The translations under genes were made by a program, and so were the position numbers. Source: an uncultured Dehalococcoidia bacterium (lineage in GTDB: Bacteria > Chloroflexota > Dehalococcoidia > Lucifugimonadales > UBA1127). Taken from it: DNA of 64,000 bases. The DNA lies in contig OX638292.1 of the NCBI GenBank assembly GCA_951812285.1, positions 166,774 through 230,773 on the forward strand, written 5' to 3'. Of the stretch, positions 24,390-38,600 are shown piece by piece (the stretch's first letter is position 1; every line of letters starts with the position of its first letter). The notes beneath the pieces were generated by a model, which saw nothing but the letters and a program-made list of their open reading frames with translations, did not search any database and was not told where the DNA came from.

Positions 24390-27300
24390 CTAACCTGGCG
24401 CTTTCTCCAAATAGTCCTGGTGCCGCTGAATCGTATACTGCAGCCCGCCGCCCTGCACCGCCTCCAGCGCCGTGCGCGCCGTGTCCAGCGACGTGAAGCA
24501 CGGGATGCGCCGCTCCACCGCGGCGCGACGGATGTAGAACCCGTCCCGCATGGGCGCCTCTTCGCTCCCGGATAGCGTGTTGACGACCGCGTCCACCATG
24601 CCCTGCTGCACGACGTCCACGACGTTGGGGCTCCCCTCCCACAGCTTGGACACCTCCACGACATTGGAGTAACCCAGGTTCCGAATGAGATTCGCCGTCC
24701 CCTCCGTCGCATACAACCGGTGCCCGGCGCTGGCGAGTGAGGCGATGAGGCTTCCTGCCTCACGCTTGTCCTTGTCGGAGATGCTCAGCAGCACCGGGCA
24801 CGACGGCCGCAGCGCCATGTTCGACGCGATCAGCGCCTTCGCCATCGCGGCCGAGTAGTTGTAGTCGACGCCCATCACCTCGCCCGTCGACTTCATCTCC
24901 GGCCCAAGGTGCGTGTCGACGCCCGCCAGCTTTGACATCGAGAACACTGGCGCCTTTACCGCCACCAGCGATTGCCGCGGCCACAGCCCGGTCTCGTAGC
25001 CCAGCTCCTTCAGCGTCCGCCCCAGCATGACCTTGGTCGCGAGCTGCACCATCGGCACACCCGTGACCTTGCTGATGAACGGGATGGTCCGGCTCGCCCG
25101 TGGGTTCACCTCGAGCACGTACACGTCTGCCGCGTGCGTCCCGCGAGGGTCGCCCGGGCTGCGGTAGTGCCCGCCGCCCATGACCACGAATTGGATGTTC
25201 ATCAGCCCCTTGACCCCCAGCCCCCGCGCGATGCGTACCGTGTAGTCAACAAGGACGTCGACCTCTTCCGTGGTCATGGTGATGCCCGGGTAGATGGCCA
25301 TGGAGTCCCCGCTGTGCACCCCCGCGCGCTCCACGTGCTCCATGATGCCGGGAATCACGACGGTCTCCCCGTCGCACACCGCGTCGACCTCGCACTCCTT
25401 GCCCTCCAGGTACTTGTCGACCAGTATCGGTTTGTCGGGGCTCGCCTCGACCCCGGCAGCGAAATAGCCGACCAGTTCGTCAGGGGCTTGCACGATCTGC
25501 ATCGCCCGCCCGCCGAGCACGTAGCTCGGCCGCACCAGCACCGGATAGCCGATCGTGTCTGCCACCTGTATCGCTTCCTCGACGGTTGTGACGCCGGTCC
25601 CCGGCGGCTGCGGCACCCCGATCCCCGCCATGAACTCCTCGAACCGCCGCCTGTCCGACGCGATGTCGATGGCCTCCGCCGTCGAGCCGAGGATGGGCAG
25701 TCCCACCCGGTCCAGCGCCTGCGAGAGGTTGATAGCCGTCTGCCCCCCGAACTGCACCACGGACGCCGGCAGGTCGCCCGAGTCGCCCCCCTCGTTCTCG
25801 ATGACGTCGCGGACGCTCTCTTCGTCCAGCGGCTCGAAGTACAGCCGCTGGCTCGTGTCGAAGTCTGTCGACACCGTCTCCGGATTGGAGTTGACCATGA
25901 TGCTCTGCAGCCCCTCCTCCTGGAGCGCCCACGCGGCGTGTACCGAGCAGTAGTCAAACTCGATACCCTGCCCAATGCGGATCGGCCCGCTGCCGATGAC
26001 CAACGCGCGCTCGCCCTCGAGCGGGATCGCCTCGTTCTCTTCCTCGTACGTGCTGTAGTAGTACGGAGTGACCGCCTCGAACTCGGCCGCGCACGTGTCC
26101 ACCATCTTGAACACCGGACGTATGCCCATCGACTGTCGCAGGGTGCGCACGCGCTCCGGCAGCCCCTCCGCGATGCCGAACGCCGCGATCTGCCTGTCGG
26201 AGAACCCGAGGCGCTTGGCGTCCCACAAGAGTTCCCGAGTCGGCTGGGCGGCCTCCAGCAACCGGCGCTCCATGCCGACGATACGCTCCATCGCCTGCAG
26301 GAACCAACCGTCGACGTGCGTATGAGCCAGGAGTTCGTCAACAGTCGCGCCCCGGCGCAACGCCGCCATCAGCGCCCATATCCGCAGGTCTGTCGCCGGG
26401 AACAGCGGCAGGTCGCGCCAGTCGTCCAGGTTCCGCCACTCCTGCGCCTCCCACAGCATCGACTGCCCGCTTATCTCGAGCGAGCGGACGGCCTTGGAGA
26501 AAGCCGCCTCGAAGGAGCGGTCGATGGCCATGACCTCGCCCGTCGCCTTCATCTGCGTGTTGATGCCCCGGTCCCCCGTCGGGAACTTGTCGAACGGCCA
26601 CCGCGGTATCTTGACCACGCAGTAGTCCAACGCCGGCTCGAAGGCCGCGACGGTCTTCTGCGTGACGGCGTTCGGGATCTCGTCCAGCCTGCGTCCCACG
26701 GCAATCTTCGCCGCCACCCGCGCGATGGGGTACCCCGTCGCCTTTGACGCCAGCGCCGACGAGCGGCTGACACGGGGATTCACCTCGATAACGTAGTACT
26801 CCAGGTTGCTCTCAGGCCGTGCCGCCTCAGGTAGCGCCGCCGCGACGTCCGGGTGCGGCGCAAGCGCAAGCTGCACGTTGCACCCGCCCTCGATTCCCAG
26901 TGCGCGGATGATCTTCAGGCTCGCGCTCCGCAGCAGCTGGTACTCCTTGTCGTTCAGAGTCTGCGACGGCGCCACGACGATGCTGTCGCCCGTATGTACG
27001 CCCATCGGGTCCAGGTTCTCCATGTTGCAGACCGTGATGCAGGTGTCGTTCGCATCCCGCATCACCTCGTATTCGATTTCCTTCCAGCCCTCCAGCGACC
27101 GTTCCAGCAGCACCTGGTTGATCGGGCTCGCGGCGATACCCGTGCGCACAGACTCCTCGAACTCCTCCTCTGTCCGCACGACGCCGCCGCCCGTCCCGCC
27201 CAGCGTGTACGCTGGCCGGATGACCAGCGGCAACCCCATCCGTCCCTTGACCTCGAGCGCCTCCTCGATTGTCGTCACCGTCTCGCTCGGCGGCGTCGGC

Positions 27301-27716
27301 TCGCCGATGTCCAGCAGCAGTTGCCGGAACAGCTCCCGGTCCTCGGCGTGCTGGATTGCGTCGAGCGGCGTCCCCAGCAGCCGCACGTTGTACTTCTCGA
27401 GGATTCCCCGCTCCGCGAGCTGCACCGCCAGGTTCAGCCCCGTCTGCCCGCCCAGCGTCGGCAGGACGCCGTCCGGCCGCTCCCGAGCGATGATTCGCTC
27501 CACCGCCTCCGGAGTCAGCGGCTCGATGTGCACGATGTCCGCGATGCCCTCGTCCGTCATGATTGTCGCCGGGTTGGAGTTGACGAGGACGGTGGTGACT
27601 CCTTCCTCCCGCAGCGCCTTGCACGCCTGCGCCCCGGCGTAGTCGAACTCGGCCGCCTGCCCAATCACGATCGGCCCGCTGCCTATGACGAGGACCTTCT
27701 GTGGCTTCTCGGTCAT
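24390..27716 (-). CDS. carB: Carbamoyl-phosphate synthase large subunit
   Basis: A 1108-residue synthase making carbamoyl phosphate from bicarbonate, ATP and glutamine-derived ammonia. The two ATP-grasp halves are obvious: [21 protein letters not shown] at the start and [20 protein letters not shown] in the second half. Each is followed by a GGQT motif ([26 protein letters not shown]). The C-terminal MGS-like allosteric domain ends the chain. ATG 27716 is chosen because GGAAGGA precedes it; the longer frame is unsupported. It is the last gene of pyrR-pyrB-pyrC-carA-carB, 58 bp after carA. Confidence 0.97.
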   Translation of the reverse strand: MTEKPQKVLVIGSGPIVIGQAAEFDYAGAQACKALREEGVTTVLVNSNPATIMTDEGIADIVHIEPLTPEAVERIIARERPDGVLPTLGGQTGLNLAVQLAERGILEKYNVRLLGTPLDAIQHAEDRELFRQLLLDIGEPTPPSETVTTIEEALEVKGRMGLPLVIRPAYTLGGTGGGVVRTEEEFEESVRTGIAASPINQVLLERSLEGWKEIEYEVMRDANDTCITVCNMENLDPMGVHTGDSIVVAPSQTLNDKEYQLLRSASLKIIRALGIEGGCNVQLALAPHPDVAAALPEAARPESNLEYYVIEVNPRVSRSSALASKATGYPIARVAAKIAVGRRLDEIPNAVTQKTVAAFEPALDYCVVKIPRWPFDKFPTGDRGINTQMKATGEVMAIDRSFEAAFSKAVRSLEISGQSMLWEAQEWRNLDDWRDLPLFPATDLRIWALMAALRRGATVDELLAHTHVDGWFLQAMERIVGMERRLLEAAQPTRELLWDAKRLGFSDRQIAAFGIAEGLPERVRTLRQSMGIRPVFKMVDTCAAEFEAVTPYYYSTYEEENEAIPLEGERALVIGSGPIRIGQGIEFDYCSVHAAWALQEEGLQSIMVNSNPETVSTDFDTSQRLYFEPLDEESVRDVIENEGGDSGDLPASVVQFGGQTAINLSQALDRVGLPILGSTAEAIDIASDRRRFEEFMAGIGVPQPPGTGVTTVEEAIQVADTIGYPVLVRPSYVLGGRAMQIVQAPDELVGYFAAGVEASPDKPILVDKYLEGKECEVDAVCDGETVVIPGIMEHVERAGVHSGDSMAIYPGITMTTEEVDVLVDYTVRIARGLGVKGLMNIQFVVMGGGHYRSPGDPRGTHAADVYVLEVNPRASRTIPFISKVTGVPMVQLATKVMLGRTLKELGYETGLWPRQSLVAVKAPVFSMSKLAGVDTHLGPEMKSTGEVMGVDYNYSAAMAKALIASNMALRPSCPVLLSISDKDKREAGSLIASLASAGHRLYATEGTANLIRNLGYSNVVEVSKLWEGSPNVVDVVQQGMVDAVVNTLSGSEEAPMRDGFYIRRAAVERRIPCFTSLDTARTALEAVQGGGLQYTIQRHQDYLEKAPG

Positions 27717-27774
27717 CCGTTGTCCTTCCGTCGCGCCGCGTCGTCCCGCCCCGGCGTCGAAGTCTAGTCGTTGC

Positions 27775-28887
27775 CTAGGTGCGCCCGTCCCACACCATGC
27801 GCATGAATGCGTCAAACAGGTACTCGTTGTCGCGAGGCCCCGGCGAGGCCTCCGAGTGGTATTGGATGGTGATGACGGGCGCCGAACGGTGCCGCAGCCC
27901 CTCCACCGTCCCGTCGTTCAGGCTCACGTGCGTGATTTCGAGCTCCGACGGCAGCCCGTCCGCGTCGACGGCGAAGCCGTGGTTCTGTGCCGTGATGTGC
28001 ACCGTGTCCGTATGGAGCTCCTTCACGGGATGGTTCGCGCCCCGGTGCCCGAACTTCAGCTTGTACGTGTTCCCGCCCAGCGCCCGTGCGACCACTTGGT
28101 GCCCCAGGCAGATGCCCATGATGGGCGTCTTGCCGATGAGCGCCCGCGCCGTCTGCACGCCGTAGTCGAGATGCACCGGGTCGCCCGGCCCCGGCGAGAG
28201 CAGCACGCCGTCCGGCCTTAGCCCAAGAACCTCCTCCGCCGTCGCCCCCGGCGGCGCTGCGATGACCTCGCACCCGTTCCGCTCTAGGATGCGCATGATG
28301 TTGTACTTCACGCCGTAGTCCGTCACGACGATCCGCTTGCGGTCGCCGTGCTCCTGCCCCTCGAAGGGCCGGCTGCCCCCCTCCCACGCGAAGAGCGCAT
28401 TCGTGGAAACTTGCTGCACCAGGTCGATGGCCTCGTAGCGCGGCCCCTGCCGCAGGTGCGCCAGTGCTTCTTCCGGCGAGACGTCGACCGCGACGGCCCC
28501 CATCATCACGCCGCTCACCCGCAACCGCCGCGTCAGCGCACGTGTGTCGATGCCGCTCACGCCGGGAATGTCCTGCGAGTTCAGGTAGTCGTGCAGCGTG
28601 CGGTCGCTGAGCGCGTGGCTCGGCGTCGACGAGTGCCCGCGCACGACAAACGCCGCCGCCTGTATGCGCCGCGACTCCACGTCACCCTCGTTGATGCCGT
28701 AGTTGCCCTGCAGCGGGTACGTCGGCACGACGATCTGCCCCGCAAACGACGGGTCCGTGAGCATCTCCTGGTAGCCGGTCATGGCCGTCGTGAACACAAC
28801 CTCGCCGTAGACCGTCACCGGAGCGCCGAACGACTCGCCGCGGTAGACCGTGCCGTCTTCCAGCACCACGAATGCGGGTGTGGTCAT
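27775..28887 (-). CDS. carA: Carbamoyl-phosphate synthase small subunit (glutamine amidotransferase)
   Basis: A 370-residue class I glutaminase subunit. The N-terminal CPSase_sm domain begins [17 protein letters not shown] and includes the TAMTGYQE block. The amidotransferase domain has the nucleophile Cys in MGICLGHQ and the His/Glu pair near the end (YHSEASPGP). It passes ammonia to CarB, whose gene follows after 58 bp. pyrC ends 24 bp upstream. Confidence 0.97.
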   Translation of the reverse strand: MTTPAFVVLEDGTVYRGESFGAPVTVYGEVVFTTAMTGYQEMLTDPSFAGQIVVPTYPLQGNYGINEGDVESRRIQAAAFVVRGHSSTPSHALSDRTLHDYLNSQDIPGVSGIDTRALTRRLRVSGVMMGAVAVDVSPEEALAHLRQGPRYEAIDLVQQVSTNALFAWEGGSRPFEGQEHGDRKRIVVTDYGVKYNIMRILERNGCEVIAAPPGATAEEVLGLRPDGVLLSPGPGDPVHLDYGVQTARALIGKTPIMGICLGHQVVARALGGNTYKLKFGHRGANHPVKELHTDTVHITAQNHGFAVDADGLPSELEITHVSLNDGTVEGLRHRSAPVITIQYHSEASPGPRDNEYLFDAFMRMVWDGRT

Positions 28888-28911
28888 GGGCGCCCTGCCC
28901 GGAGAGGACAG

Positions 28912-30330
28912 CTACTTGCCATTGGCTTCTCCTGTGTCATCGGCCAGCGCGTCATGTACCAGGCGCCCGCCGACGATAGTCTTGATCACCCGGCCCTGAA
29001 GGGTGATGCCCTCCAGCGGCGTGTTCCGTCCCTTCGATGCAAACCCCGACGTGTCGACCGCCCACTCGGCATCCGGATCCAGCAATGTGACGTCACCGGC
29101 CGCCCCCGCCTGCAGCGTTCCGAGCAACGGCAAACCGGAGGCTGCGGCTGACTCAGACGTGTCAGCCCCCAGCACCCGTGCCGGCCCCGTCGTCATCCGC
29201 GCAATGAGCGTTGGCAGGTCCAGGTCGCCGCGTTCCACCAGCGAGTAGCACAGCCCGAATGCCGTCTCCAGCCCCGAGATGCCGAAAGCCGCCTCGTGCA
29301 TGGTGCAGCACTTGTCCGTCGCCGTGTGGGGCGCATGGTCCGTAGCGATGGCGTCGATGGTCCCGTCCTTGAGCCCCTCTACCAGCGCGAGCGTGTCGTC
29401 CTCCGTGCGAAGTGGCGGGTTGACCTTCGCGCGAGTGTCATAGGCCGTGCGCGTCAGCGGGCCGTACGGGTCGGGCGCGGTGAGCTCGCCCGCGCCGCCC
29501 TCGATGCCCCCGAGCGCCCACTCCTCCGTCAGCAGCAGGTGATGTGGCGTCACCTCCGAAGTGACGTTTGCCTTGCCCGCGGCCTTGGCCTGCCGCAGCA
29601 GCGCGAGCGTTCCCTCCGTGCTGATGTGCGCGATGTGCACCTTCCCGCCGGTCAGCCCCGCGAGATCGATGTCCCGCGCCACCATAGTCTCCTCTGCGGC
29701 CGCCGGTTGCCCCGGCAGCCCCAATCGGCTGGCAACCCAGCCCTCGTGCAGGACCCCGTCCTTGGCTAGCGACGGCTCCTCGCAGTGGTTGATGACCGGC
29801 AGCCCCGTCGTCGTGCTGTACGTCAGCGCGTTCCGCATCAACGTAGGGTCCGCCACCGGCGCCCCGTCGTCGCTGAACCCGATCGCCCCGGCCTCCGCCA
29901 TCTCGCCCATGTCGGCCAGCTCCTTGCCGGCCCGGCCTCTCGATACGCACCCGATCGGCAGCACGCGGGCGAGCCCCGCCTGCTGGGCGGCGTCCATCAC
30001 ATGGCGGATGACCGCCGCGTTGTCCATCGCCGGCTCGGTGTTCGGCATGGCGCAGACGGTCGTGAACCCGCCCCGAACGGCGGCGAGCGCTCCCGTCGCG
30101 ATCGTCTCCTTGTCCTCCTGACCCGGCTCCCGCAGGTGCACGTGCAGGTCGATGAACCCCGGCGTCACCACCAGCCCCGTAGCGTCGACAACGGGGCAGT
30201 CCACCGGCCCGCCAACGACGGGACCCGCCGACACGACCACGCCGTCGGCGATCAGCACGTCGCCCACCGCATCGATGCCCTGCGCGGGGTCAATGATCCG
30301 CCCGCCTGTGACCAGTATCGCGTCAGTCAT
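28912..30330 (-). CDS. pyrC: Dihydroorotase
   Basis: A 472-residue dihydroorotase of the class I, long-chain type. The metal ligands are in DLHVHLREPG; other markers are AMPNTEPAMD, INHCEEPSL, IAHISTEGT, TSEVTPHHLLLTEE and IATDHAPHT. It closes N-carbamoyl-aspartate to dihydroorotate. The start codon overlaps the end of pyrB by eight bases, so translation is likely coupled. It is not a phenylhydantoinase-type protein, given the HHLLLTEE block and the operon. Confidence 0.95.
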   Translation of the reverse strand: MTDAILVTGGRIIDPAQGIDAVGDVLIADGVVVSAGPVVGGPVDCPVVDATGLVVTPGFIDLHVHLREPGQEDKETIATGALAAVRGGFTTVCAMPNTEPAMDNAAVIRHVMDAAQQAGLARVLPIGCVSRGRAGKELADMGEMAEAGAIGFSDDGAPVADPTLMRNALTYSTTTGLPVINHCEEPSLAKDGVLHEGWVASRLGLPGQPAAAEETMVARDIDLAGLTGGKVHIAHISTEGTLALLRQAKAAGKANVTSEVTPHHLLLTEEWALGGIEGGAGELTAPDPYGPLTRTAYDTRAKVNPPLRTEDDTLALVEGLKDGTIDAIATDHAPHTATDKCCTMHEAAFGISGLETAFGLCYSLVERGDLDLPTLIARMTTGPARVLGADTSESAAASGLPLLGTLQAGAAGDVTLLDPDAEWAVDTSGFASKGRNTPLEGITLQGRVIKTIVGGRLVHDALADDTGEANGK

Positions 30331-31372
30331 GGTCCCCTCCGTGCGGCGCGGCGAGGATGAGCAACAGCGCCATCCTGACGGCGAGCCCATTCGTCACCTG
30401 CTCCTCGACGGCGGATGCGGCGCCATGGGCCACGTCCGGGCTGATCTCCACGCCCTCGTTCATCGGCCCAGGGTGCATCACGACCGCCTGCGGGCAGTGC
30501 CGCGACAGCCGCTCCTGGTTCACCTGCCACATCCGCGCGTACTCGCGGACGCTCGGCAGTAGTCCCGCCGCCATCCGCTCCTTCTGCAGTCGCAGCGGCA
30601 TCACCACGTCGGCCCCGTCGAGCGCCCGCTCGATGTCCGTCTCCACCTCCACCCCGGTGAATGGGTGCCCTTCGTCTATACGCCGGCGGTTGAGCAGGTC
30701 CCACGGCATCAGCGTCGGCGGCCCGCACAGCACTGGGGTAGCCCCCATCTTGCACAGCCCCCACAGGTCTGACCGCGCCACGCGGCTGTGGGAGATGTCG
30801 CCCACGATGACCACCCGCTTCCCCTCCAGTTCCCCGAGCCGCTCTTGGATCGTGAACATGTCGAGGAGCGCCTGCGTCGGGTGCGCGTGCGCCCCGTCGC
30901 CGGCGTTGATGACCGACGTACGGTCCAGCGACTTGGCTGCCAGGTATGGCGCGCCTGAGTGGCTGTGCCGCATCACCAGCACGTCCGCCGCCGAGGCCTG
31001 CAGGGTGAGCACCGTGTCCACCAGCGATTCGCCCTTCTCCGTGCTGCTGCCGTTGGACGAGAGGTTGATGACGTCTGCCGACAGCAGCTTCCCCGCCGTC
31101 TCGAACGACACCCGCGTGCGCGTGCTTGGCTCACTGAACAGCGTCATGATCGTGCGGCCTCGCAGCGTCGGCGCCTTCTTGACCTCGCGCCTCAGCATCG
31201 CCTTCATTGCCTTGGACGACCGGAGCACGGTCGTGATCTCCTCCGGCGAGACCGCGTCCAGGTCTAGCAGGTGGCGCTGCCGCCACACGGCCGGCGGCGT
31301 CGGCTCGGCAATCTGCGTCGCGACGGGCGCAACCGCCGTCTGCTCTCGTCGCGCGGGTCTGATGCTCGTCAT
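30323..31372 (-). CDS. pyrB: Aspartate carbamoyltransferase catalytic subunit
   Basis: A 349-residue ATCase that joins carbamoyl phosphate and aspartate. The carbamoyl-phosphate loop is SEPSTRTRVSFE; INAGDGAHAHPTQALLD and VIVGDISHSRVARS are conserved, as is MHPGPMNEGVE near the end. About 30 extra polar residues precede the usual start (the conserved part begins near HLLDLDAVSPEEI), so an internal start is possible. No pyrI regulatory subunit is present, consistent with the PyrR-type bacterial arrangement. It starts 3 bp after pyrR. Confidence 0.96.
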   Translation of the reverse strand: MTSIRPARREQTAVAPVATQIAEPTPPAVWRQRHLLDLDAVSPEEITTVLRSSKAMKAMLRREVKKAPTLRGRTIMTLFSEPSTRTRVSFETAGKLLSADVINLSSNGSSTEKGESLVDTVLTLQASAADVLVMRHSHSGAPYLAAKSLDRTSVINAGDGAHAHPTQALLDMFTIQERLGELEGKRVVIVGDISHSRVARSDLWGLCKMGATPVLCGPPTLMPWDLLNRRRIDEGHPFTGVEVETDIERALDGADVVMPLRLQKERMAAGLLPSVREYARMWQVNQERLSRHCPQAVVMHPGPMNEGVEISPDVAHGAASAVEEQVTNGLAVRMALLLILAAPHGGDHD

Positions 31373-31375
31373 GGC

Positions 31376-32050
<675 letters not shown>

Positions 32051-32080
32051 TCATGCACGCCATCGCCACGGAGTGGAGCG

Positions 32081-32103
32081 CCTTGCCAGCCTCACGGGGC
32101 TGC
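32081..32103 (-). promoter_or_regulatory. PyrR-binding loop / anti-antiterminator in the pyr leader RNA
   Basis: On the minus strand the leader reads GCAGCCCCGTGAGGCTGG then CAAGG. From memory of the PyrR consensus (UCCNGNGAGGCU, then CAAGG after a short gap), the match is close, with the 5' U replaced by C. The 3' GGCAAGG can alternatively pair with the terminator's 5' arm. A CTCCCC-GAAA-GGGGAG stem-loop (32131-32116) lies just 5' of it. Confidence 0.8.
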
Positions 32104-32290
32104 CCTTAAAGGCCCCTCCCCTTTCGGGGAGCCACCCAACGATGTTCTACCAAGCGTAGCACCGAGGTTGCCCTCGGAGCAAGGGAGGAATGCCGGAAAA
32201 ATCTCTAATTCTGGTTCTGTTGCATTTCGCGGGGTAGCCTGCGGCCGGCCCGGCCTCCGTTCGTGGCGGGCCTGTCTTGCCACGACCCAC

Positions 32291-32320
32291 CTCTGGATTC
32301 CGGCCTTCGCGGGACCATGA
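32291..32320 (-). repeat. Degenerate copy of palindromic repeat A
   Basis: On the minus strand GGTCCCGCGAAGGCCGG then AATCCAGAGG matches the A repeat seen at 53989, 54204, 54395 and 62141 (ATTCCTGC-GAAG-GCAGGAAT followed by CCAGAGG). Several substitutions break the palindrome. Confidence 0.6.
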
Positions 32321-32446
32321 CACAACTCCCTTGCGCTTGGCCCTCTCCCCTCGCTACCCTCTTGTCATGAACAGCGAAAGCAGGGCGGCACGGGGGGCGC
32401 CGGCGCAGTCCTCGACAGGTGCGCGTTTGCGCCCCGTTCAGATACA

Positions 32447-32544
32447 AATTGTTTCCCAGATAAGGGGTGCGTTGTCGTAGCTGCAGACACCCTTAACAGC
32501 TATGAATTGATATCCGGAAACAATTCCGAAACCCCCGCAGCTAC
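32447..32544. repeat. Two interleaved inverted repeats (pseudoknot-like order)
   Basis: AATTGTTTCC (32447-32456) pairs with GGAAACAATT (32516-32525), and GTAGCTGC (32477-32484) pairs with GCAGCTAC (32537-32544). The order is a-b-a'-b', so both stems can form together only as a pseudoknot in RNA. Both motifs also occur in the repeat elements at 54.8, 55.0 and 62.4 kb. Confidence 0.5.
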
Positions 32545-32748
32545 AGCGAGGCGCGGAAGAGCAGGCCCGTGGACAGGCCCCTGGCCGGGCGGCAAAGAGA
32601 GAGCGGCCCACGGGCGGGGGAGCGCTCCCCCGCCAAAAGCAACAGAGCCCTGATCTTGGAACGCCCCCAAGCCTGAGGCTTGCACCCTCTCTGGTACGCC
32701 GTTTTGGGGTCCGGCTTCCCGTTGGACTGTAGGATGCGGGATGGTATC

Positions 32749-34547
<1,799 letters not shown>

Positions 34548-34573
34548 GCACACCAAGCAAAACGGAGGAGAGC

Positions 34574-35587
34574 ATGGCGACCAAGATTGGCATCAACGGG
34601 TTCGGCCGCATCGGCCGGCAGGTGTTCAAGGCGATTCTGGACCGGCATTCGTCCGACCTGGAAGTCGTCGCAATCAATGACCTCGCGGACAGTAAGACTA
34701 ACGCCCACCTGCTCAAGTACGACACCAACTACGGCCGCTTCCCCGGCACCGTCGAGGTGAGCAATGGCAACCTGGTCGTCAACGAGCGCGCCGTCCGCGT
34801 CTTCTCGGAGCGCGACCCCGCGCAGATCCCCTGGGGCGAGGTCGGCGCCGAGATGGTCATCGAGTCCACCGGCATCTTCACCCAGGCCGAGCGCGCCGCC
34901 GCCCACATCCACGACACCGTTCGCAAGGTCGTCATCTCCGCCCCCGCCACTGGCGAGGACCTGACGGTCGTGCTCGGCGTGAACGAGGATCAGTACGACC
35001 CGGCGGTCCACAACGTGCTTTCCAACGCCTCCTGTACCACAAACTGCGTCGCGCCGATGGCCAAGGTGCTGCACGAGTCCTTCGGCATCGAGAAGGCCCT
35101 CATGTCCACCGTCCACGCCTACACCAACGACCAGCGCACCCTCGACGTCGTCCACTCGGACCTCCGCCGGGCGCGCGCCGCCGCCGAGAACATCATCCCC
35201 ACCACCACCGGCGCGGCCCGCGCGGTGGGCGTGGTGCTGCCCGAGCTCAACGGCAAGATCCACGGCCTCGCCTACCGCGTCCCCGTGGCCACCGGCTCCA
35301 TCATCGACCTGACGGCCACGCTCGCCGTCGACGCCTCCGTCGAGGACATCAACGCAGCCTTCCAGGCCGCAGCTGACGGCCCCCTAGCGGGCATTCTGCA
35401 GGTCTGCGACGAGCCCCTGGTCAGCAGCGACTTCAAGGAAGACCCCCACTCCTGCAGCATCGACTCCTCCATCACCATGTCCCTTGGCGGCAACATGGTG
35501 AAGGTCATGGGCTGGTACGACAACGAGTGGGGTTACTCGTGCCGGACGTCGGACCTGTGTGCGTTCCTCGCGGCCAAGGGGCTGTAG
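34574..35587 (+). CDS. gap: Glyceraldehyde-3-phosphate dehydrogenase, type I
   Basis: A 337-residue NAD(P)-dependent enzyme. The dinucleotide motif is INGFGRIGR at the N terminus; the catalytic Cys is in [18 protein letters not shown], the [17 protein letters not shown] block and [11 protein letters not shown] are all conserved. GGAGGAG lies five bases before ATG 34574. It follows eno after 26 bp. The order eno-gap on one transcript is a glycolysis/gluconeogenesis cluster. Confidence 0.97.
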   Translation: MATKIGINGFGRIGRQVFKAILDRHSSDLEVVAINDLADSKTNAHLLKYDTNYGRFPGTVEVSNGNLVVNERAVRVFSERDPAQIPWGEVGAEMVIESTGIFTQAERAAAHIHDTVRKVVISAPATGEDLTVVLGVNEDQYDPAVHNVLSNASCTTNCVAPMAKVLHESFGIEKALMSTVHAYTNDQRTLDVVHSDLRRARAAAENIIPTTTGAARAVGVVLPELNGKIHGLAYRVPVATGSIIDLTATLAVDASVEDINAAFQAAADGPLAGILQVCDEPLVSSDFKEDPHSCSIDSSITMSLGGNMVKVMGWYDNEWGYSCRTSDLCAFLAAKGL

Positions 35588-35641
35588 CCGGGCCGACGTC
35601 CGTGGCGCCTCACAGGGCCCGGGCTGCCGCGGCGGCGTACG

Positions 35642-38600
35642 ATGGCGGACGCTGAGATGAGCGTCCACGCGGACGCGGCGCGGCCTGTGCGCCAGACGCT
35701 CTGGTACTGGCTGAATCGGCTGGCGCTGCCGCTCTTGCTGGCGGCGGCGCTCGCCTTTCGCCTTTACGGCATCGACTGGGACGGCGGCAACCTCTACCAC
35801 CCCGACGAGCGCGCCATCCTCACCCACACCTACGACCTCGGTCTCCCCGAGCTCGGCAACCTCGCCGTCCTCTTCGACGCCGACGAGAGTCCCCTCAACC
35901 CCCGCTGGTTCCCCTACGGCACGCTCCCCATCTACGCGCTGAAGGCAATCCAGGTCGCCCTTTCTCCCATCACCGATCTCGACCTCGTCGAGCTCAGCAA
36001 GGTCGGCCGCGTCCTCTCCGCCCTCGCTGACACCGCGACCGTCGCGGTCGTGTACGCGCTGGGGCGGCTGCTCTTCTCCCGCCGAGTCGGCCTCCTCGCC
36101 GCCGGGCTGACGGCCCTCGCCGTGCTGCACATCCAGCTCAGCCACTTCTTCGCCGCCGAGACCTTCCAGACCCTCTTCATCGTCTCAAGCCTCTACTTCA
36201 TGGTGCAGATCGTCCGCCGGGGCCTCCCGCGCGACTCTCTCCTCGCGGGCCTCTTCGTCGGCCTCGCGTTGGCGACCAAGGTGAGCTCCGCACCCATCCT
36301 GCTGCCCCTCGCCCTCGCGCACGTCTTCGCCGCGTGGCGGCAGGCCCCCGTCTACGCCGTCCCCTTCCACGTACCGACGGCATGGTGGCGCATGGCGCTT
36401 GCCGCGGCGGCCTCCGTCGCCGTGGCCGCCGCCGCATTCATCGTCACCGAGCCCTACGCCCTCCTCGACTACGGCCGCTACATCGCCGACGTCATGGAGC
36501 AGAGCGAAGTCGTGCGCCGCATCCGCGACTACCCCTACACGCGCCAGTACGTGGACACCATCCCCTTCGTCTACCACGCATGGCAGCTCGCCCTCTTCGG
36601 CCTCGGCCCGCCCCTCGGGCTCCTCGCGATGGCCGGCCTCGGGTGGGCCGGCGTGAAGGTGCTCTGGCGCGGAGGCGCCGAGCTGACGCTGCTCCTCGCC
36701 TGGCTCGTGCCCCTGCTCATCATCACCGGCCTGCTGGAGGTCAAGTTCCTCCGCTACCTCCTCCCCGCAACACCGCTCGCCATCCTCCTGGGCGCCGCAA
36801 TGCTTTTCGAGGGCCTCGACTGGCTGCGCGAGCGCGCCCCGTCCCTCAGCCGCTGGGCCGCCGCCGCCATCGCCGTCGTCGTCGCAACGACCGCCCTCTA
36901 CGCCCTCTCCTTCGCCGCCCTCTACGCCGTCCCACACCCCGCCGACCGCGCCTCAGACTGGCTCAACGCAAACGCGCCCGAGGGCTCCCTCATGCTCAAG
37001 GAGCACTGGGAGGAGGGCATCCGCAGCCTCGAACGCTACCAGCACCGCGAGCTGCCCCTCTACAACGCGGACACGCCCGAGAAGATCGCGCAGGTGGCCA
37101 CCGACCTCGCCGACGGCGACTACCTCCTCTTCTACAGCAGCCGCCTGTTCGGCACGATCCCCCGTCTGCCCGAGGACTACCCCATCCCCTACGGCATGAC
37201 CCGCGAGTTCTATCCTCTCCTCTTCGCCGGTGCGCTTGGCTACGAGCTCGTCCGCGTCGAGCAAGAATACCCGTCGCTGCTGGGCGTTAGCCTCGTCAAC
37301 GACGTCTACGGCCGCGCCAACCTGACCCCGCCCGACGGCATCGGCGCCTTCACCCCCGGCGGCCTCCGCATCCACATGGGCTTCGCCGACGAGAGCTTCA
37401 GCGTCTATGACCACCCGCAGGTGCTTATATTCGAGAACACCGGCAACCGAAACGCCGCACAGCTCATGGGGCTTCTCGCGAAGGCCGCGCGGGATGCCCC
37501 TCCCGCCTTCGACCCCATGCTCGTCTCCGATGCCGAATGGGACCGCCAGCAGTCCGGCGGCGCCCTCCGAGACATCACTCCCCCTGACGGCATCGGCGCG
37601 CGATGGCCCCTGCCCGTCTGGCTGCTTGCTGTGTACGCCGGGACCATCGTGGCGCTGCCCCTCGGCCTCGTCGTCTTTCGCGCCCTCCCTGACCGCGGCT
37701 ACCTCCTCGCCCGCCCGCTCGGCTTCCTGCTGCTGGCCTACGTCCCCTGGCTCCTCGCGAGCCTCGGCTGGATCGGATTCGGGCGCGTCAGCATCGCCCT
37801 CGGCTTCCTGCTCCTTGCAGCGGTCTCCGGCTGGCTGGCGTATCGCTTCCGCGAGTCCTTGTGGTCCTTCGTACGCCGTCGATGGCGCCTGCTCCTCGCC
37901 GAGGAGGCCCTCTTCCTAACCGCCTTCCTCGCCTTCGTGCTCGTGCGCGTCGCCAACCCCGACCTCTGGCACCCCTACCTCGGCGGCGAGAAGCCCATGG
38001 ACTTCGCCTACCTCAACGCCGTCCTCCGCTCCACGACGATGCCCCCGATGGACCCGTGGTTCGCTGGTGGCGCCCTGAACTACTACTACTTCGGCCAGTT
38101 CATGGTCGCCACCCTCATCCGTGTAACGGCCATCCCCTCTGCCGTCGCCTACAACCTCGCCGTGCCCCTCTTCTTCGCCCTCACCGCCGGCGCCGCCTTC
38201 TCCCTTGGCTACAACCTCACCGAAGGTGCGCGACGCTGGCTGCGCGGAACCCTCCGCCCAGCTGGGTGGACCGCCGTCGCCGCCGGCGCGGCCGCCATGG
38301 CGATGGCCGTCGTGCTCGGCAATCTGCACGGCGGCGGGCAGTTCCTTCGCGGCAAGATCAGCGATTTCAACTTCTGGGACCCCACGCGCATGATGCCCCC
38401 GGACCCGCCCGGCTTCGAGATTACCGAGTTCCCCTTCTTCACCTTCCTGTTCGCCGACCTCCATGCCCACCTCATGGCGATGCCCCTTGCCCTGCTTGCC
38501 GTCGGCCTCTGCCTCAATACAGTCCTCCTCTCCCGCCGCCGCATCGCGAGATGGCGCCTCCCCCTCTCCGTCGCACTCCTGGCGCTAACAGCCGGTGCGC

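Larger units (their letters stand above)
32159..32748. other. Intergenic region between the pyr leader and the SLOG gene
   Basis: No convincing gene. It holds a degenerate reverse-oriented copy of palindromic repeat A (32291-32320), the interleaved inverted repeats at 32447-32544, and a CCGAGG-GCAA-CCTCGG hairpin near 32171 (minus-strand sense) that may belong to the pyr leader. The plus-strand reading frames here have the composition of non-coding sequence. Confidence 0.7.

Noticed and set aside
24972..26747. Plus-strand frame of 591 codons inside carB
   Set aside because: Antisense shadow of carB caused by high GC; Arg/His/Leu/Pro-rich with no recognisable domain.
32159..32748. tRNA or other known RNA gene in the large gaps
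   Set aside because: No cloverleaf with a T-loop consensus or CCA-adjacent acceptor stem could be found by eye here or in the other gaps; a dedicated search would settle it.
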